From: Desulfurococcales archaeon
GTDB lineage: Archaea > Thermoproteota > Thermoprotei_A > Sulfolobales > Desulfurococcaceae
DNA length: 12,925 nucleotides
Assembly (NCBI GenBank): GCA_015522345.1
Contig: WAML01000117.1
Coordinates: forward strand, 1-12,925
Direction: 5' to 3'
The position numbers and the translations under genes are program-made. Positions 1-6,820 of the stretch are shown one piece after another (within the stretch, counting starts at the first letter, position 1; every line of letters begins with the position of its first letter). The notes under the pieces were generated by a model. It ran no database searches and was not told the origin of the DNA. It worked only from the letters and a program-made list of their open reading frames with translations.

Positions 1-763
1 TAAACCCACTGGACAAAGATTAATAAGAACTATACATACTGTGCTAGGACATGCCATTTATAAACCGGTTTCTTTCTCAAGTTCTCATATTTACCTATCT
101 TATGTATGTATTTCAGAATCTTAGATAGTAGATATCTAGGAAAATATATGTAGTCACATCTTTTACGACCACGCTTCCATCGTAGTCTATATCTGCAGAA
201 TTCATCAAAACATTCTAATCTGTCTTCACTCAATTCTTTTATCATTTTAATGACTTCGCTTAGCCTTGCGCCAGAATATAATAATAGTTCAAGAACTAAC
301 TTATACGGTCCTTCACCTATTTCAATAGTTTTTCGATTAGTTCGTTAGGATTAATCTTATATTCATCTTCACCACTATCGTTGTTTTCCACCTTGAATAT
401 TGACTTCAATCGTTCCTTCTCCTCCCAAGATACCTTATTAGTTTTAAAAAGATAATCCAAATAGATTCTCACCAATTTTACCTTCCATTTGTTATTTACA
501 ATTTCTAAATACAGGTTGTAATCAGTAGTTCTACCATCCAGCTTTTTCAAGTAGTTCATATATGATTTTGCAGTTTTAACATCTAATCACCGGTCTTTTA
601 TTAAATAGTTCCAGAACATCTCATCGTATTCAAGTTTGATTTCTCTCTTCTCAATGTTACTGGTTACCCCCAAACTTTGGAGAAAGTCAATAAATTTACT
701 TACCTTATCGGGATCTTCAAACTCTAACGTAACTCTATTTAACTCAACTATTATTCTTACCAT
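1..763 (-). pseudogene. Broken archaeal tyrosine recombinase (integrase), runs off the left edge
   Basis: Translating leftward from ATG 763-761 gives 58 residues (beginning MVRIIVELNRV), then an in-frame TGA at 589-587. The same frame continues after it (LDVKTAKSYMNYLKKLDG) down to a TAG at 319-317. The sequence then resumes in another frame, open from 344, as EIGEGPYKLVLELL and YSGARLSEVIKM, ending at a TAG at 32-30. The SGARLSEV segment is the box I motif of archaeal tyrosine recombinases; its catalytic Arg codon is 266-264. The later HxxR and Tyr motifs are not reached before the window ends. Three lesions in one recognisable gene argue for decay; a sequencing error could explain one of them but hardly all. 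The start is supported by a ribosome binding site GGGAG (772-768). The gene lies beside a tRNA-Ser fragment, as expected for an integrase next to its att site. The family is recognised from motif and length only. Confidence 0.78.
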
Positions 764-802
764 GGTCTCCCTTAGTATATCGGAAATCTGAGAATATTTA
801 AA
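764..802 (-). promoter_or_regulatory. Promoter and ribosome binding site of the broken integrase
   Basis: On the minus strand a TATA-like TTTAAATA (802-795) stands about 22 bases before a likely start site near 773. The Shine-Dalgarno sequence GGGAG (772-768) precedes the ATG at 763. The control signals look intact although the coding sequence is not. The leader is very short, so the transcription start is only an estimate. Confidence 0.4.
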
Positions 803-815
803 GCGCGAGAACTCT

Positions 816-861
816 AGGGGTAACTCATGGAAAAGGATTTATATGATCCTATGTTACCTCT
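816..861. repeat. Nested imperfect inverted repeat beside the tRNA fragment
   Basis: The outer arms are AGGGGTAAC (816-824) and GTTACCTCT (853-861), which pair at 8 of 9 positions. The inner arms are AGGAT (834-838) and ATCCT (846-850). A TATA-like TTTATAT (838-844) lies in the centre. The repeat ends 9 bases before the tRNA-Ser fragment and sits between it and the integrase start. It could be an integrase or accessory-factor binding site, or simply a promoter region with symmetry. Nothing else in the sequence decides between these. Confidence 0.5.
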
Positions 862-870
862 CAAATAGAA

Positions 871-932
871 CTGGTCTTGAGAGCCGGTGGGCGTCGTCGC
901 CCGCGCGGGTTTGAATCTCGCCCCCGGCGCCA
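871..932 (+). other. 3' half of tRNA-Ser(UGA): attachment-site scar of an integrated element
   Basis: This GC-rich island folds as the 3' part of a class II tRNA. The anticodon stem is CTGGT (871-875) with GCCGG (883-887). The 7-base loop CTTGAGA holds anticodon TGA (878-880). The long variable arm is GGGCG/CGCCC with a TCGT loop (889-902). The T stem is GCGGG/CTCGC (905-909 and 917-921) around the loop TTTGAAT. Then follow acceptor strand CCCCGGC (922-928), discriminator G929 and CCA 930-932. No matching GCCGGGG 5' strand or D arm lies upstream, where the DNA turns AT-rich. The normally invariant C56 of the T loop is T (912), and the T stem has a G-T pair. Tyrosine integrases that use tRNA genes leave such a 3' copy at the far end of the element, so the scar should mark the element's right boundary. 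A split-tRNA half is the alternative and is less likely given the lost C56. Confidence 0.8.
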
Positions 933-1132
933 CTTTATATTATAATTATTGTCTGATATAGTACTCTCCTAGCCTATGGTTCTAGTAAGGCAGAGTCAAT
1001 AGAACACGATATAATACTGGAATAAAGTCTAGAGCTCCGTAGGATCCTGTATCTAATACTTCTACTTAATAATTATTACAATTAGATGTATTGATAGACC
1101 ACCAGGCATTGTAGAGCTAAGTTTTTTAGCTA

Positions 1133-1179
1133 CTATAACACTGTTATAGATTAGTAAGTGATTTGAGGTATTCAAGGGA
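1133..1179 (+). promoter_or_regulatory. Promoter with palindrome before the transporter/TusA/SelD-like operon
   Basis: The inverted repeat CTATAAC-ACT-GTTATAG (1133-1149) has perfect 7-base arms and a 3-base spacer. It contains the best TATA-like element (TATAA, 1134-1138), placing transcription start near 1160. The ribosome binding site AGGG (1175-1178) is 7 bases before ATG 1186. A bound repressor would block TBP. A smaller hairpin AGCTAA-GTTTT-TTAGCT (1115-1131) lies just upstream. No regulator gene is adjacent, so any regulator is unknown. The rest of 933-1132 shows nothing I can name. Confidence 0.45.
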
Positions 1180-1185
1180 ACGATT

Positions 1186-2442
1186 ATGACTAATAATACT
1201 AGTGTTAGAGCTAGTACTTATAGGTATAGTTTCAGAGAGTATCTTAGAAACCGTGTAATATCTAGGGTATTTAGCAATACTGGATGGCCTGAGTGGTTTG
1301 GCGGAATCCTGTTAGGGATTATCAATATATTGTTTGTTATATGGGCTTTGAAGCCGTTCACTATTTATACAGGATTCCTCAACTGGGGCCGTAGTATCTA
1401 TTCTATGCTTGGAATCCAAGTATTTGGCGTCCCTAAGATGATTCCGTTATTTGAAAAAACTAGTGTAGGAGATATAGGCTTATTCACTGGAGCATTTATA
1501 GCGGCATTGCTATCTAATGAGTTCCGGATAAGACTACCTAATTCAAAACTGGACTACATTGAAGCAGCAATCGGAGGTCTTCTAATGGCTTTAGGTGTTG
1601 TTTTCGCCAGAGGATGTAACTGGGGTGGGTTCTTCTCTGCTATAACGGTACTTAGTCTCCACGGATACCTAATGTTCATAGGATTATTGATAGGAGGACT
1701 ATTGGGCTCCATGTATGTTAAATGGAGAGTAAGCTATGATGCTAAACGTTTAGAACTGGAATTAGCTCAATCTAATACAACTAATCCAGCTAGCTTAGCT
1801 AGTAGTAATCTAGGGTTACAGAAGATTGTAGCTACAATACTTGTTATACTACTGTTAGTTCTAGCTTTAACAGTTTATACTATAGATCCTAGTGGAGACT
1901 TATACTTGGGCATACTATTACTTGGCATAGCAGTAGGCATAGTTATTCAGAGAAGTAGGTTCTGTTTTGCGACAGCATTTAGAGATATAGTGTATGGCGG
2001 TGGAGAATTCCGTAGAAGCGTAAGACTACACATAGGAATAATACTTGGCATCATAGTTGGTGCTACCGGTGTATTTATACTAAAGTACCAAGGAATAATT
2101 GATCCAATGCTTTACGTGAAATCCTCTAGTATATTCAATATCCTAGGCGGTATATTATTTGGCTTAGGCATGGTTATAGCGGGTGGATGTGCTTCAGGTA
2201 GTTTATGGAGAGCGGCTGAAGGGCATGTTAAACTATGGGTAGCTTTAGTAGTATCTGTTCTATCATACCCGGTGTTTAAGACTATAATCGAATCTAATGC
2301 TAAGTGGATATTCGGTTCCAAAGTATCCTTAATAGACATTTTTGGATGGAACGGATCTATTCTATTTATATACGTGTCCATGCTGGTCTGGTTCTTCATA
2401 ATATTATATCTAGACTATAGGAGAGGTGGTAAATATGGTTAA
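1186..2442 (+). CDS. YedE/YeeE-type membrane transporter for sulfur or selenium compounds
   Basis: A 418-residue polytopic membrane protein of the YeeE/YedE family, built as two related halves. Family members such as TsuA import thiosulfate through membrane-embedded cysteines, and YedE members are linked by gene context to selenium. The three signature cysteines are present: C144 in ARGCNWGG, C260 in SRFCFA and C335 in AGGCASGS. Roughly ten hydrophobic segments are visible, split by a polar linker near residues 180-210. The N-terminus (about 30 residues) is basic and probably cytoplasmic. The length matches the long YedE form rather than short TsuA. ATG 1186 has AGGG 7 bases upstream. The end overlaps the TusA start by 8 bases, so translation is probably coupled and the imported sulfur species is likely handed to TusA. 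Whether the substrate is thiosulfate, another sulfane species or a selenium species cannot be told from sequence. Confidence 0.88.
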   Translation: MTNNTSVRASTYRYSFREYLRNRVISRVFSNTGWPEWFGGILLGIINILFVIWALKPFTIYTGFLNWGRSIYSMLGIQVFGVPKMIPLFEKTSVGDIGLFTGAFIAALLSNEFRIRLPNSKLDYIEAAIGGLLMALGVVFARGCNWGGFFSAITVLSLHGYLMFIGLLIGGLLGSMYVKWRVSYDAKRLELELAQSNTTNPASLASSNLGLQKIVATILVILLLVLALTVYTIDPSGDLYLGILLLGIAVGIVIQRSRFCFATAFRDIVYGGGEFRRSVRLHIGIILGIIVGATGVFILKYQGIIDPMLYVKSSSIFNILGGILFGLGMVIAGGCASGSLWRAAEGHVKLWVALVVSVLSYPVFKTIIESNAKWIFGSKVSLIDIFGWNGSILFIYVSMLVWFFIILYLDYRRGGKYG

Positions 2443-2686
2443 ATTCATTGCTAAATCAGATAACAAATACTTATTAGATGTTAGAGGGCTCGTGTGCCCT
2501 TATCCAGTAATCTATACACGTAAAGCATTGAGTAAGTTAAAACCAGGTGATGAACTCGAAGTATTAACAGATAATCCTCCATCATGTGAGAATGTTCCAA
2601 GAGCTGTTAAAGAAGAAGGCCATGAAGTTCTGGAAGTGAAACGTGTAGAAGAAGGAGTTTGGAGGATAGTTATTAAGAAGAGGTGA
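2435..2686 (+). CDS. tusA: TusA/SirA-family sulfur carrier protein
   Basis: An 83-residue single-domain TusA protein. The family carries sulfur as a persulfide on the Cys of a CPxP motif; here it is C21 in GLVCPYPV. A second cysteine, C51 in NPPSCENVP, sits in the loop where many homologues have no Cys. The C-terminal GHEVLEV strand fits the fold. I chose ATG 2435 because GAGGTG (2423-2428) lies 6 bases upstream; an in-frame GTG at 2426 would add three residues but has no such site. The gene overlaps the transporter end by 8 bases and is followed directly by the SelD-like gene, so it probably shuttles sulfur (or selenium) from the transporter to that enzyme. There is no C-terminal DsrE-like domain, so it is not a full YedF. 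Confidence 0.9.
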   Translation: MVKFIAKSDNKYLLDVRGLVCPYPVIYTRKALSKLKPGDELEVLTDNPPSCENVPRAVKEEGHEVLEVKRVEEGVWRIVIKKR

Positions 2687-2694
2687 TTTACTCA

Positions 2695-4125
2695 ATGTTC
2701 GAGGAAGTACTTGAAAGAATAAAGTATTATAAGAAACTTGGTGTAAACCCATTATCATTAGCTACAGGCTGTGCTGTAAAAGTAGATTTACTAAGGGTAG
2801 TATATCCTGCATTGGGTGAACTAGTACCTAAACTTAGAGAGAAGGGATTGATAATAGCTCCTAGAGAAGATGCAGATATATTCCCTAGACCTAGAGATGG
2901 AGTAGAAATACATAGGAGGATATATAGTTTAGGTAAGAACACCAATGTTGATCCTAGGGAGATAAAGAGCATTAAGCCTAGTAGAGCCATAGTTTTAGTC
3001 CAAGTATATCAAAGATACGCTGATGAACCTGAGAAGTTTGCTGAATTAGTAGGCCCTGTTTACGAGAAGATAGCTGAATCACATGTACCAATACATATAG
3101 GTAAAGGACATTCAATAGTAACGCCGTTTAAAGAGGATCAGTTTTTGATGGTAGACTTCATCAAGCCATTGAGTAATGCTGTTGAAGGTTTTACGTTAGC
3201 TAATAACGATACAATACATATAATAGACCCTACAGATGACCCGGGGAGCTATAGACAAGTCTCTGGAGCACTAAGTAATACATTAAACGATCTATTCGTA
3301 CTTGGTGCCTACGAGAATCTTAGGCTAGTACTAGTAGTTAATGCACCATTAGAAGAACTAGTTAATAAAATGATTAAACATGCAGAGAAATTTGCAAAAG
3401 AAGTAGAAGCTGAAATAGTGGACGCGCCTTTGCCTAAGAAGGGTAAGCTACTAATTGGTGCTACAGCATTAGCTGATACATTAAAACATCCACCAGTATT
3501 CTATGATAAAGTTAAACCTGGAATGAAGTTAATAGCTACACGCCCCTTTGGCGAACTAGCTCCAATAAATGTATACATTGCCTGTATAATAGATGAGTCG
3601 ATAGTAAGGGATTTAGAACAACAGGGGTTGACAATAGAGGAATTAGAGAAGTATAAGGAAAAAGCGGTAGAGACTATATCGAGACCCAATAAGAAGGTAG
3701 CTAGAGTAATTAACAAATACTTGCCAGAATATAATGAAACATACCGTGAAGACGAACACATAGCAGCTACAACAGATGTAACTGGTCCAGGAATATATGT
3801 TGTGAGAGAACTAGCTGAGCAAACTAAGACAAAAATACTGTTGCACGATATACCATTACTGTTCCCAGAAATATCTAGAATAGCTAGTTCATTATACCTT
3901 ATACCAAATGCGACGGCTGGTACCAATGGAGCGTTTGTAGTAATAGCGCCGAACGAAATAGTAGATGATTTATTGAAAGATCTTAAGTCAATTAATCTTA
4001 ATCCAGTAGTGTTTGGTGAAGTAGTTGAAAAAGGAGAACCAGAAGTAATTGCTCCAAAGAAACTTAAGGAATATGTTGTTGATCGTAAAATACTATCAAA
4101 GTTTAAGATAAAGGAGGAGGTCTAA
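2695..4125 (+). CDS. SelD-related (selenophosphate synthetase-like) ATP-dependent enzyme
   Basis: A 476-residue protein of the AIR synthase/SelD superfamily. SelD makes selenophosphate from selenide and ATP using a paired Cys and Lys. Here ATGCAVKVDL keeps this spacing (C26, K29). An ATP-site region follows (D182 in TDDPGSYRQV, then GALSNTLND), then the TDVTGPG motif (T360-G366), which resembles SelD TDVTGFG. It is longer than bacterial SelD (about 350 residues), with extra C-terminal sequence rich in Lys and Glu. ATG 2695 is preferred over the GTG at 2683 because GAGGTGA (2680-2686) precedes it at normal spacing and overlaps the tusA stop. Next to a transporter and TusA, it may activate sulfur as thiophosphate or selenium as selenophosphate. 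No selenocysteine tRNA, SelB or SelA is in the window, and crenarchaea are not known to decode selenocysteine, so a classical SelD role is doubtful. The family call is firm; the substrate is not. Confidence 0.82.
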   Translation: MFEEVLERIKYYKKLGVNPLSLATGCAVKVDLLRVVYPALGELVPKLREKGLIIAPREDADIFPRPRDGVEIHRRIYSLGKNTNVDPREIKSIKPSRAIVLVQVYQRYADEPEKFAELVGPVYEKIAESHVPIHIGKGHSIVTPFKEDQFLMVDFIKPLSNAVEGFTLANNDTIHIIDPTDDPGSYRQVSGALSNTLNDLFVLGAYENLRLVLVVNAPLEELVNKMIKHAEKFAKEVEAEIVDAPLPKKGKLLIGATALADTLKHPPVFYDKVKPGMKLIATRPFGELAPINVYIACIIDESIVRDLEQQGLTIEELEKYKEKAVETISRPNKKVARVINKYLPEYNETYREDEHIAATTDVTGPGIYVVRELAEQTKTKILLHDIPLLFPEISRIASSLYLIPNATAGTNGAFVVIAPNEIVDDLLKDLKSINLNPVVFGEVVEKGEPEVIAPKKLKEYVVDRKILSKFKIKEEV

Positions 4126-4129
4126 TAAA

Positions 4130-4399
4130 TTGAAATGTACTAGAATAATAGTACACGGGGAAGTCCAAGGAGTAGGATTTAGAAGATATGTATGGTCTAT
4201 TGCTAAGAGACTAGGATTAAAAGGCTATGTTAAAAACCTTAGTGATGGCAAAGTAGAGATAGTATTACAAGGAGACTCTAAGGACATAGAAAAACTAATA
4301 CACAAAATACGTAGTACAAAAGTCTTCACTATACAAGGTATAGAACGTACTTTTATTGAATGTAATTCTTTTGATGATTTCGAAATAATAGGATACTAG
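4130..4399 (+). CDS. acyP: Acylphosphatase
   Basis: An 89-residue protein with the full acylphosphatase signature. GEVQGVGFRRYV holds the phosphate-binding loop and catalytic R18; GYVKNLSDGKVEIVLQG holds catalytic N36. The 18-residue spacing of these two matches known acylphosphatases. The enzyme hydrolyses carboxyl-phosphate bonds of small acyl phosphates in the cytoplasm. The start is TTG 4130, decided by GGAGGAGGT (4113-4121) 8 bases upstream; the nearby ATG at 4135 is out of frame. Only 4 bases separate it from the SelD-like gene, so it is almost surely in the same transcript. It is small, stable and common in thermophiles, so the linkage could be incidental. A direct role in the sulfur route is inference only. 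Confidence 0.93.
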   Translation: MKCTRIIVHGEVQGVGFRRYVWSIAKRLGLKGYVKNLSDGKVEIVLQGDSKDIEKLIHKIRSTKVFTIQGIERTFIECNSFDDFEIIGY

Positions 4400-4422
4400 G
4401 TTACTTATGGGGGCTTGATGCA

Positions 4423-4914
4423 ATGGTTAAATTCTATTGGATTATAAAGAAAAAGCTTGCAGTAATATCGGTACCGTTAGATGAGGAAAGCCTAGATGTT
4501 ATAGTGGAAAATGGTATTAAAGCCTTGGTCTCGCTATATAATATTGCAGATATTTCAGCGAGCTGGAATAGCTTAGAGGAACTACATAGTAAGATAAGAG
4601 AGCGAGGTATAGAACTAGTATCTTATCCAGTACTTAGTGGAAGAACTCCTCCAGTAGAAAAAGCATTAGAGTTAGTAAAGTGGATTGACTCAAAGATAAA
4701 CGAGTTAAAGCCAGTAGCTATAGGATGTAGAAGAGGTTGGGGGCGAGGAGGATCGCTAGCATCAGCATACCTTGTTTATAAAGGTTATGAGCCTGGAGAA
4801 GCCATAGAATATATTTCTAGGCTTGCAGAAGAGTATGGAGAAGAAGCCATGGAGACAGAGGAACAATTACTGCTACCATATAGGTTGTGGAAGCTTATTA
4901 AGAACAGTAAATAG
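4423..4914 (+). CDS. Cys-based (dual-specificity-like) protein tyrosine phosphatase, variant active site
   Basis: A 163-residue protein with the archaeal dual-specificity phosphatase fold. The active-site loop reads IGCRRGWGRGGS, giving C102-X5-R108, the nucleophile and phosphate-binding Arg of the PTP superfamily. The His normally before the Cys is Gly101. The loop that usually supplies the general-acid Asp reads YPVLSGRTPP, with Ser72 near the expected place. The C-terminal helices (about 110-163) fit the family, which spans roughly 150-170 residues. ATG 4423 follows GGGGG (4409-4413) after a 23-base gap from acyP, so it is probably the last gene of the operon. Substrates could be phosphoproteins or small phosphates. 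The missing Asp suggests slow catalysis or a substrate with a good leaving group. The family is fairly sure; the substrate is unknown. Confidence 0.78.
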   Translation: MVKFYWIIKKKLAVISVPLDEESLDVIVENGIKALVSLYNIADISASWNSLEELHSKIRERGIELVSYPVLSGRTPPVEKALELVKWIDSKINELKPVAIGCRRGWGRGGSLASAYLVYKGYEPGEAIEYISRLAEEYGEEAMETEEQLLLPYRLWKLIKNSK

Positions 4915-4945
4915 TGATTTGATTTATTCTTCAACTTACTTTTTC
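4915..4945 (+). terminator. T-rich terminator after the transporter/phosphatase operon
   Basis: The stop at 4914 is followed by TTTATTCTTC and then TTTTT at 4940-4944. Archaeal termination commonly uses such T tracts on the coding strand without a strong hairpin. The stretch from there to about 5140 is AT-rich with no convincing reading frame or RNA gene. Confidence 0.35.
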
Positions 4946-5140
4946 TACAAGAGTAGTTATAGTTAGGACTCTCATTGGATGTAGGAACCCTATAATTATT
5001 CTAAAGCAACTCTGCTTCAACAACATAGTTTATCAAAACCGATAGTATAAAATCCACGATAGTACTTTTTGATGAATCCACTTACTAGGTCTAAGTTAAA
5101 GGCATCAGACTTTTTAAGTAAAATAAGATAGTATTGCAGG

Positions 5141-5201
5141 AAAAGGATAAATAACTGCGTTATAGGTATAGTATACTACATGTAGTGATTTTCTTCTGGG
5201 G
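5141..5201 (+). promoter_or_regulatory. Promoter and double palindrome before the glycyl radical enzyme operon
   Basis: The element AAAAGGATAAATAA (5141-5154) reads as a purine-rich BRE followed by a TATA box, predicting a start near 5175. Exactly there lie two overlapping perfect 10-base palindromes, TAGTATACTA (5169-5178) and CTACATGTAG (5176-5185). These are good operator candidates for a repressor acting at or just past the start site. GGGG (5198-5201) is the probable ribosome binding site, 8 bases before ATG 5210. Confidence 0.5.
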
Positions 5202-5209
5202 CAATATTT

Positions 5210-6820
5210 ATGGGGGTAAAAAGAGTTATTTCCTATGAAAAGGAGCCTACAACTAGCCAACAAGCTAAGTTTACTGAAAATATTGCAGAAAAAGCACTCA
5301 ACATTATCAGGTCTAGAAACCTTACTTACCACCAAAAACTTAGGGCATTGGCGAAGGTAGCCGAAGATTCTATACCCTATCCTGAACTATCTGATCACAC
5401 GTTGAAGCTGATGATGGAGGGTGTACTCAATGATCTTTATGAAGGACACGCACCTTATAGGCCAAGATATATTTTGCCCGACTATATGAAGCTCATTGAA
5501 AACGGCTCGAAATTCCTTGAAATAGAGCCGCCGAGAAATATGTATGATGCTATAGGAGCATTAATATCTATGTATGCTAATGTCCCATCAATTACAAGTT
5601 ACCCCGTATATCTTGGTGATATTGATGAACTTCTCCAGCCATTTGTTAAGACTGTAAGTAGTTCAGAACTAGTGAATCTTCTAACAATGTTCTGGAAAAC
5701 TATTGATAGGATACTTCCAGATGCTTTTGTTCACGCCAATCTTTCGCCAAACGACAATATTATAACACGTAAGCTTCTTGATATAGAGTTGAAGGTTAAA
5801 CAAGTAGTCCCCAACCTTACACTAAAATTCGACTTAGACCATACTCCACGTGATTTAGTTGTAAAAGCAATAGTAAACGCGTTGCACTTATCTAAGCCTT
5901 ATCTTGTAAACGATATACTTGTTAAAAAAGATTGGCCACAGGGATATGGTGTAGCAAGTTGTTATAACATCTTACCCTATGCAGGTGGAAGCTTTACACT
6001 CATAAGGGTAAATCTGTACAAGATTGCCTCTAAATATAATGGAGATATCGACTTAATACTAAGGGATGGCATACCTGAAGTAGTGAAGGCTGCAGCTGAA
6101 CTCGTGGAAGCTAGAGCCTCGTTTATAGTTGAAGAAAGTGGATTCTTTGAAACATCGTTTCTCATCAATGAAGAATTTATTTACGAAAACAACTTTACGG
6201 CAATGTTTGGAGTCTATGCTTTAGCGGAAGCACTAGAATATATAGCTAAAGTAAACGAGCTAAAGGGAGAATATGGTTACGATGAAGAGATTAACAAGAT
6301 AGCTATAGATATTATAGAGAGGCTTTACAATGAAGTAGAAAAGCATCACATAAGGTACCTTAAGGCTAGTAATGGTAAAATGGTTCTTCACTCACAAGCT
6401 GGGATAAGTACTGATAAAGAAACACCTGGTATAAGGGTAAAGTATGGTAGAGAACCCCATCCCTATAATTACGTGGAATTGCTATCGGTCATGCATAAGT
6501 ATATTAAAGCTGGTACAAGCGAGATATTTACATTTAATCAAACAGCTAGACATAATCCAGAAGCAGTCTATGATATAGTTGTGGGAGCATTTAAGAAAGG
6601 TATGAAGTTCTTCTCAATAACTAGTACATTTAGTGAATTCATTAGAGTTACAGGTTATTTAATAAAGAAGGAAGATCTAGAGAAGTTTAGGAAAGGCGAA
6701 ATAGCTAGACATGATACAGCGTATCTCGGCGCTGAAGCAGTAATTAATCAGAAAGTGTATTCAAGAAGACCACTAGGCTTAAACGAACTACTTAAATTGG
6801 GTTTTAGGGTAACTCAATGA
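5210..6820 (+). CDS. yjjI: YjjI-family glycyl radical enzyme
   Basis: A 536-residue protein matching the YjjI (DUF3029) family along its length. Recognised segments include YEGHAPYRPRYILPDYMK near residue 80, VPSITSYPVYLGD near 130, and GYGVASCYNILPYAGG with C251. The C-terminal glycyl radical motif is RVTGY (479-483), with radical Gly482 encoded at 6653-6655. In glycyl radical enzymes the glycyl radical moves to a cysteine that attacks the substrate. C251 is the only cysteine in the whole protein, so its role is unambiguous. The lack of a C-terminal Zn-Cys4 site excludes class III ribonucleotide reductase, which shares a similar Gly motif. The length is close to bacterial YjjI (about 516). 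I know of no established substrate for this family. The next gene, overlapping by ATGA, is its activase. The enzyme requires anoxic conditions, consistent with the organism inferred here. Confidence 0.92.
   Translation: MGVKRVISYEKEPTTSQQAKFTENIAEKALNIIRSRNLTYHQKLRALAKVAEDSIPYPELSDHTLKLMMEGVLNDLYEGHAPYRPRYILPDYMKLIENGSKFLEIEPPRNMYDAIGALISMYANVPSITSYPVYLGDIDELLQPFVKTVSSSELVNLLTMFWKTIDRILPDAFVHANLSPNDNIITRKLLDIELKVKQVVPNLTLKFDLDHTPRDLVVKAIVNALHLSKPYLVNDILVKKDWPQGYGVASCYNILPYAGGSFTLIRVNLYKIASKYNGDIDLILRDGIPEVVKAAAELVEARASFIVEESGFFETSFLINEEFIYENNFTAMFGVYALAEALEYIAKVNELKGEYGYDEEINKIAIDIIERLYNEVEKHHIRYLKASNGKMVLHSQAGISTDKETPGIRVKYGREPHPYNYVELLSVMHKYIKAGTSEIFTFNQTARHNPEAVYDIVVGAFKKGMKFFSITSTFSEFIRVTGYLIKKEDLEKFRKGEIARHDTAYLGAEAVINQKVYSRRPLGLNELLKLGFRVTQ

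Noticed and set aside
317..559. A separate small gene of 80 residues on the minus strand
   Set aside because: The same frame continues upstream through a TGA to ATG 763 and downstream by a frameshift into integrase box I, so it is a piece of the broken integrase.
2683..2694. GTG start for the SelD-like gene
   Set aside because: The GTG lies inside GAGGTGA, which better serves as the ribosome binding site for ATG 2695.
5066..5115. C/D box small RNA suggested by TGATGA near 5070
   Set aside because: No CTGA D box follows at a suitable distance and no terminal stem is visible.
5210..6820. Anaerobic (class III) ribonucleotide reductase because of the RVTGY motif
   Set aside because: There is only one cysteine, no C-terminal zinc cysteines and no allosteric ATP-cone; the YjjI-family segments match along the whole length.
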